From assembly GCA_045628845.1 (NCBI GenBank), contig JAZQQE010000073.1:1-16543 (forward strand): a stretch of 16,543 nt of DNA. Direction: 5' to 3'. Source of the stretch: RGIG7949 sp045628845 (lineage in GTDB: Bacteria > Bacillota > Clostridia > Oscillospirales > Oscillospiraceae). A model generated the notes under the pieces. The model searched no databases. It saw only the letters and a program-made list of their open reading frames with translations, and had not been told where the DNA came from. The translations under genes and the position numbers were made by a program. This document shows positions 13,686 through 16,543 of the stretch, piece after piece; positions within the stretch are counted from its first letter, which is position 1, and every line of letters starts with the position of its first letter.

Positions 13686-14111
13686 CTATTTATCCTTTGA
13701 CCATGATTCCGGGACGGGGAGGATGACGATGTCGTCCACCTTCGCCACGATCTGATATTTGTCCTCATACACTATCTCCCCGGGCGTGTTCGTGAAGACC
13801 ACGTAGTAGGGGACGTCGTAGCGGTCGAGCAGCCACAGCGCGGGCTTCATCCATTTGAGCATCTCGCCCGCGTTCTCCGTCTTGAAATAGCAGACGACGC
13901 GCTCCTGCTGCTTGCACTGCTCCGGCCACGGGAGATTTTCGGCAAACCACGAATCTATCTCCATGTAGAGGTCCTCGTCCTCCTGCTCCATTTTCTTGCT
14001 GCGGACGAGCTCCATGCAGAGGCCGAACACGCCCTTCCCCGTCATCGTATTGACGACCGGATGCCTGCCGTGTATCCTTATGTACTTATATTCCTGCGAT
14101 ATGTCCTTCAT
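13686..14111 (-). CDS. Hypothetical protein, 141 residues
   Basis: I do not recognise this family. From the ATG at 14111 the protein has 141 residues, acidic and aromatic-rich, without signal peptide or membrane helix, so it is probably cytoplasmic. Visible stretches are YKYIRIHGRHPVVNTMTGKG near the start, EIDSWFAENLPWPEQCKQQE in the middle, and then KWMKPALWLLDRYDVPYYVV and VAKVDDIVILPVPESW towards the end, with alternating strands and helices that suggest a compact alpha/beta fold. GGAGGT is nine bases before the ATG; the frame stays open upstream to 14294 but overlaps the neighbouring zinc-ribbon gene. It lies 41 bases after that gene and 91 bases before the GNAT gene, in one probable transcript. 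Confidence 0.72.
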   Translation of the reverse strand: MKDISQEYKYIRIHGRHPVVNTMTGKGVFGLCMELVRSKKMEQEDEDLYMEIDSWFAENLPWPEQCKQQERVVCYFKTENAGEMLKWMKPALWLLDRYDVPYYVVFTNTPGEIVYEDKYQIVAKVDDIVILPVPESWSKDK

Positions 14112-14152
14112 AGAAGTGTGACCTCCGTTTTCCAATTTATCCCCGCGAGCCG

Positions 14153-14797
14153 TCAGACGCGCGTCCCGCTTCCGGCGGGACTGCCGCACTCCGGGCAGAA
14201 CGGGGTCGTATTCAGCTTCCCGCACGCGCAGAGCCATCTCCCCGACGGCTTCCCGCATTCCGGGCAGAATCTGCTCTTGTTGACGCTCCCGCACGAGCAG
14301 GTCCAGGGCGGAAGCTCCGCCCGGTCCGCCTTCGGCTGAGCTCCGGCCTGCATCGCGCGGACGAGCTCCTCCGCCGCCCTCTTCGGGTCGGCAAGCTCCT
14401 TGAAATGCAGGAGCTCATCAAGGCTCTGCCTGTCCGCCTCCGATATCCGGTGCTCCTCCACGTCAAGCGACGCGAGGGACACGCCGTACCGCGCGGACAG
14501 CGCTTCTTTCAGCCGCTCTGCGGCGGCCTCCGTCAGCGCCGCGTCCGGCCTCCCGCTCCGCAGGACTTCGACCGGCATCCCGCCCTCGTATTCGCGGCAG
14601 TACGCCGCGTTCAGCGAGGCGGCGGTGAGGCTTCGCAGTCCGTCCTCCGTCAGGGGAGCGGACTCCGCTCCGCCTGCAGAGGCGACCGCGACCCTCGCCC
14701 TGTACGAGAGGGTGCAGGCGAGGTTTATCATGCCCTCCCCGTCGACGACGTTGATGCCCGTGCCGTCCTCGACGGCGTACTCTTTATATTCCGTCAC
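14153..14797 (-). CDS. Protein with paired C-terminal zinc ribbons, possible SPFH-like region
   Basis: A 214-residue protein. The C-terminal 50 residues carry two successive zinc ribbons: Cys167, Cys169, Cys178, Cys181 and Cys190, Cys192, Cys201, Cys204, each as CxC...CPECG. Residues ~88-145 (ALTEAAAERLKEALSARYGV, LDVEEHRISEADRQSLDELL) resemble the C-terminal half of SPFH/band-7 domains that carry zinc ribbons in other Firmicutes; this link is tentative. There is no membrane segment. The start is GTG, 16 bases after the stop of the double GNAT gene, with a GAGAGGGA-type ribosome binding site. It may be a shortened relative of the SPFH-zinc-ribbon family. Function unknown. Confidence 0.68.
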   Translation of the reverse strand: MTEYKEYAVEDGTGINVVDGEGMINLACTLSYRARVAVASAGGAESAPLTEDGLRSLTAASLNAAYCREYEGGMPVEVLRSGRPDAALTEAAAERLKEALSARYGVSLASLDVEEHRISEADRQSLDELLHFKELADPKRAAEELVRAMQAGAQPKADRAELPPWTCSCGSVNKSRFCPECGKPSGRWLCACGKLNTTPFCPECGSPAGSGTRV

Positions 14798-14813
14798 GAT
14801 CTCATTCCCTCTC

Positions 14814-15920
14814 TCATGCGTTCCGGTACATGTCGTAGACCACGTAGCCGCCCGCGCCGTTCAGCGACCCGGCGCGCGTCTCCATGCACATCTGGCACCT
14901 CGGCTCCGTCATTGGATAGCCGCTGACGGGATAGATGCCGTATTCCGATGACGTTCTGAAGCCGAGGGTGTTGTAAAACAGGTAGTTGCCCTCGACGATG
15001 ATGCCTGCGAGGCCCGCCTCCCTGACCTTCTCTATCCCGAGCCTCAGCATCGCGGAGCCTATGCCGCGGCGCAGACAGTCCGCGTGAACGGAAACGGGCG
15101 CGAGCATGACGACGTCCGTGCCGCCCGCACCGCCGTGCCCGCCCTGCGGCGTCGCCGACAGCGGGAAGCGCGAGAACAAGAAGTGCCCGACTATCCGCCC
15201 GTCAAGCTCCGCGACGAAGGAGAGCTCCGGGATATAAAATTCCGAGCCTCTTATCTCCTCTATCAGCGCGACGATGTCCGTGCCGTCGGAGTAGTCCGTC
15301 CCCTCGCGGAAGGAGCGGAGCACGAGCGACACTATCTCCTTGTAGTCCGCGGGCGTTTCCGGGCGTATCGTGACGCGGCCCGGCTCTATTCCGGACAGTC
15401 CCCCGCGAAGGGCACTCCACTCGTCCCGCGTTATCCCGTAGACCTCGGTGAGCTCGTTTTCGCCGTCGGTATATTCGTCCGTCTTCCGCATCCCGACGGA
15501 GCGCGCCGTCGCGGACGAGGCGGCGTTGGCCGCTTTCATGAAGGAATATACGCAGCCGAAGCCCGTGTTTTCAAACGTCCAGTCCATGACGGCGGAGGCG
15601 GCTTCCTTCGCGTAGCCCTTCCGCTGACAGTCCCTGCGCAGATGATATCCTATCTCCGGGCGGAAAAATCCGTTCACGTTCTGCACGGAGAGCCCGCAGT
15701 CACCTATCATCTCTCCCGTGTCTTTCAGGCAGACCGCCCAGAGGCCGAAGCCGAACACGCGGTAGCGTTCAATATTCGTACTTATCCACTTCCCGACGCG
15801 GGCACCGTCGAATGTGTACGGATAATGCCGCATAATATCCGGATCCGCGAGCACGGCGTACAGCGCGTCATAGTCTGCGTCACACATCTCACGCAGAACG
15901 AGTCTCTCTGTTTCTATCAT
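14814..15920 (-). CDS. Double GNAT acetyltransferase (RimJ/RimL-like plus YhbS-like)
   Basis: A 368-residue cytoplasmic protein made of two complete GNAT folds. Residues 1 to ~170 are RimJ/RimL-like: the start IETERLVLREM and the acetyl-CoA loop QRKGYAKEAASAVMDW (from Gln99). Residues ~180-368 are YhbS-like, with the start VTIRPETPADYKEI, the acetyl-CoA loop LRRGIGSAML (from Leu283) and the end FYNTLGFRTSSEYGI. Both loops keep the R-x-x-G-x-G/A-type pattern, so both halves may bind acetyl-CoA. RimJ/RimL relatives acetylate protein N-termini or small molecules; the actual acceptors are unknown. The ATG follows AGAGGAAAA. A GAGCC-GCGC-GGCTC hairpin (15943-15956) sits in the 103-base gap upstream. 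The gene is followed after 16 bases by the zinc-ribbon gene. Confidence 0.88.
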   Translation of the reverse strand: MIETERLVLREMCDADYDALYAVLADPDIMRHYPYTFDGARVGKWISTNIERYRVFGFGLWAVCLKDTGEMIGDCGLSVQNVNGFFRPEIGYHLRRDCQRKGYAKEAASAVMDWTFENTGFGCVYSFMKAANAASSATARSVGMRKTDEYTDGENELTEVYGITRDEWSALRGGLSGIEPGRVTIRPETPADYKEIVSLVLRSFREGTDYSDGTDIVALIEEIRGSEFYIPELSFVAELDGRIVGHFLFSRFPLSATPQGGHGGAGGTDVVMLAPVSVHADCLRRGIGSAMLRLGIEKVREAGLAGIIVEGNYLFYNTLGFRTSSEYGIYPVSGYPMTEPRCQMCMETRAGSLNGAGGYVVYDMYRNA

Positions 15921-16023
15921 GGTGATTTTCCTCTGTCAAACGGAGCCGCGCGGCTCACACCGGCGTTCCGACCTCTATCAGATCGCCGTCGTTCTCCGCA
16001 CCGTTTCCATGGCATTCTCATCG

Positions 16024-16543
16024 TTAATCTCCGTCAGGGAGGGAGATCTCAATACCTACGACACCGTACTTCTTCTGCTTTTCCGGGGAATAGAAGCCTT
16101 CCATGTCGGAGGGCCTGGCGTCGGCAACGGTCTCCTTCGTATATCCGCATTCGAGCAGCGGAAGAGATCCATACAATTCATCAAAGCTGTCAAACCGGTG
16201 CAGCTTCTCGACTTTGACGCTCAGCTTTTCTCCCGTTGCCGTTTCGGTAAAAACGATGCTGTCACCGACTTTGATCTTCTGCCGCTTTTCATCGAACAGC
16301 CGGAGCTCTATCGTTTTCTTTCCGTTCTTTATCATGGAAAACGGCCCGGGAGCCAGATCCATGCTGTGTCTGCGCTCCCTAACGAGTTTCACGACGGATT
16401 CTACGTGGCTCGTGGCGGGGAACATATCGAACGCCGAGGCGGCGACGGCGGTGTAGTCCGGGGCGAAGACGCGCAGGTCGCGCGCGAGAGTCGCGGGGTC
16501 GCAGGAGACGTACACGACGCGCTCGGGCGCCATGCGCACTATC
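16024..16543 (-). CDS. rlmD: RlmD/RumA-type 23S rRNA uracil-5-methyltransferase fused to an ASCH domain (partial)
   Basis: The 5' part of this gene lies beyond the window. The visible first ~58 residues are the end of a TrmA/RumA-class RNA uracil C5-methyltransferase: VVYVSCDPATLARDL holds the nucleophilic Cys of the family, and FDMFPATSHVESVVKLVR holds the conserved base Glu. Family members usually stop just there. Here the frame runs on into an ASCH domain, MDLAPGPFSMIKNGKKTIEL followed by RLFDEKRQKIKVGDSIVF, of about 112 residues. ASCH is a PUA-related fold thought to bind RNA. The Met at 16362 that opens the ASCH part could also be an internal start, since AGGGAG lies about 12 bases upstream. 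The fusion may bring RNA binding to rRNA methylation. Confidence 0.87.
   Translation of the reverse strand, partial: IVRMAPERVVYVSCDPATLARDLRVFAPDYTAVAASAFDMFPATSHVESVVKLVRERRHSMDLAPGPFSMIKNGKKTIELRLFDEKRQKIKVGDSIVFTETATGEKLSVKVEKLHRFDSFDELYGSLPLLECGYTKETVADARPSDMEGFYSPEKQKKYGVVGIEISLPDGD

Noticed and set aside
15943..15956. GAGCCGCGCGGCTC palindrome as a terminator upstream of the double GNAT gene
   Set aside because: The stem is only five base pairs with a GCGC loop and is followed on the minus strand by CGTTTGACAG, without a T-tract.

Overview
The window reads as chromosomal DNA of a GC-rich, low-oxygen Firmicute, most likely a gut-type clostridium (Oscillospirales or Christensenellales are guesses). 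Seen in the sequence: strong AGGAGG-type ribosome binding sites, near-consensus sigma-A promoters with 17-bp spacers, tRNA genes with encoded CCA, GTG and TTG starts, a Gram-positive style lipoprotein, and an aldo/keto reductase carrying two 4Fe-4S motifs. No phage, transposase, CRISPR array or plasmid function is visible.

Left part, positions 1-3450, plus strand. An AraC-type regulator with a GyrI-like ligand domain is followed by an aspartate/glutamate racemase-family gene. Next comes a promoter driving two tRNAs: a CAT tRNA that looks like lysidine-type tRNA-Ile2, and tRNA-Trp. A perfect hairpin terminator follows. Only 20 bases later starts a nitrilase-fold amidohydrolase fused to a GNAT acetyltransferase, with no promoter of its own that I can see.

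Middle, 3465-6355. A HerA-like (DUF853) ATPase on the minus strand and a ferredoxin-like aldo/keto reductase on the plus strand are transcribed divergently from two consensus promoters lying back to back in a 134-base gap.

Surface region, 6419-11727, plus strand. Three envelope proteins follow one another: a membrane-anchored mosaic (zinc ribbon, membrane helix, TPR-like repeats, von Willebrand A, C-type lectin fold), a membrane-anchored GH3 beta-N-acetylhexosaminidase-like enzyme, and a lipoprotein of unknown function with its own promoter and a TTG start. The last two share a Thr-Pro-Glu-Pro stalk. The lipoprotein gene lies between two nearly identical hairpins. Together the three could sense, bind and trim cell-wall or host glycans, but that is inference.

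Right part, 11891-16543, minus strand. This is a tightly packed run of genes. In transcription order it holds the end of an RlmD/RumA-type 23S rRNA uracil methyltransferase fused to an ASCH domain, a double GNAT protein, a protein with paired zinc ribbons, an unrecognised small protein, a single GNAT, a DUF3783 protein and a 4'-phosphopantetheinyl transferase. The last two overlap by 7 bases. I do not see one pathway uniting them.
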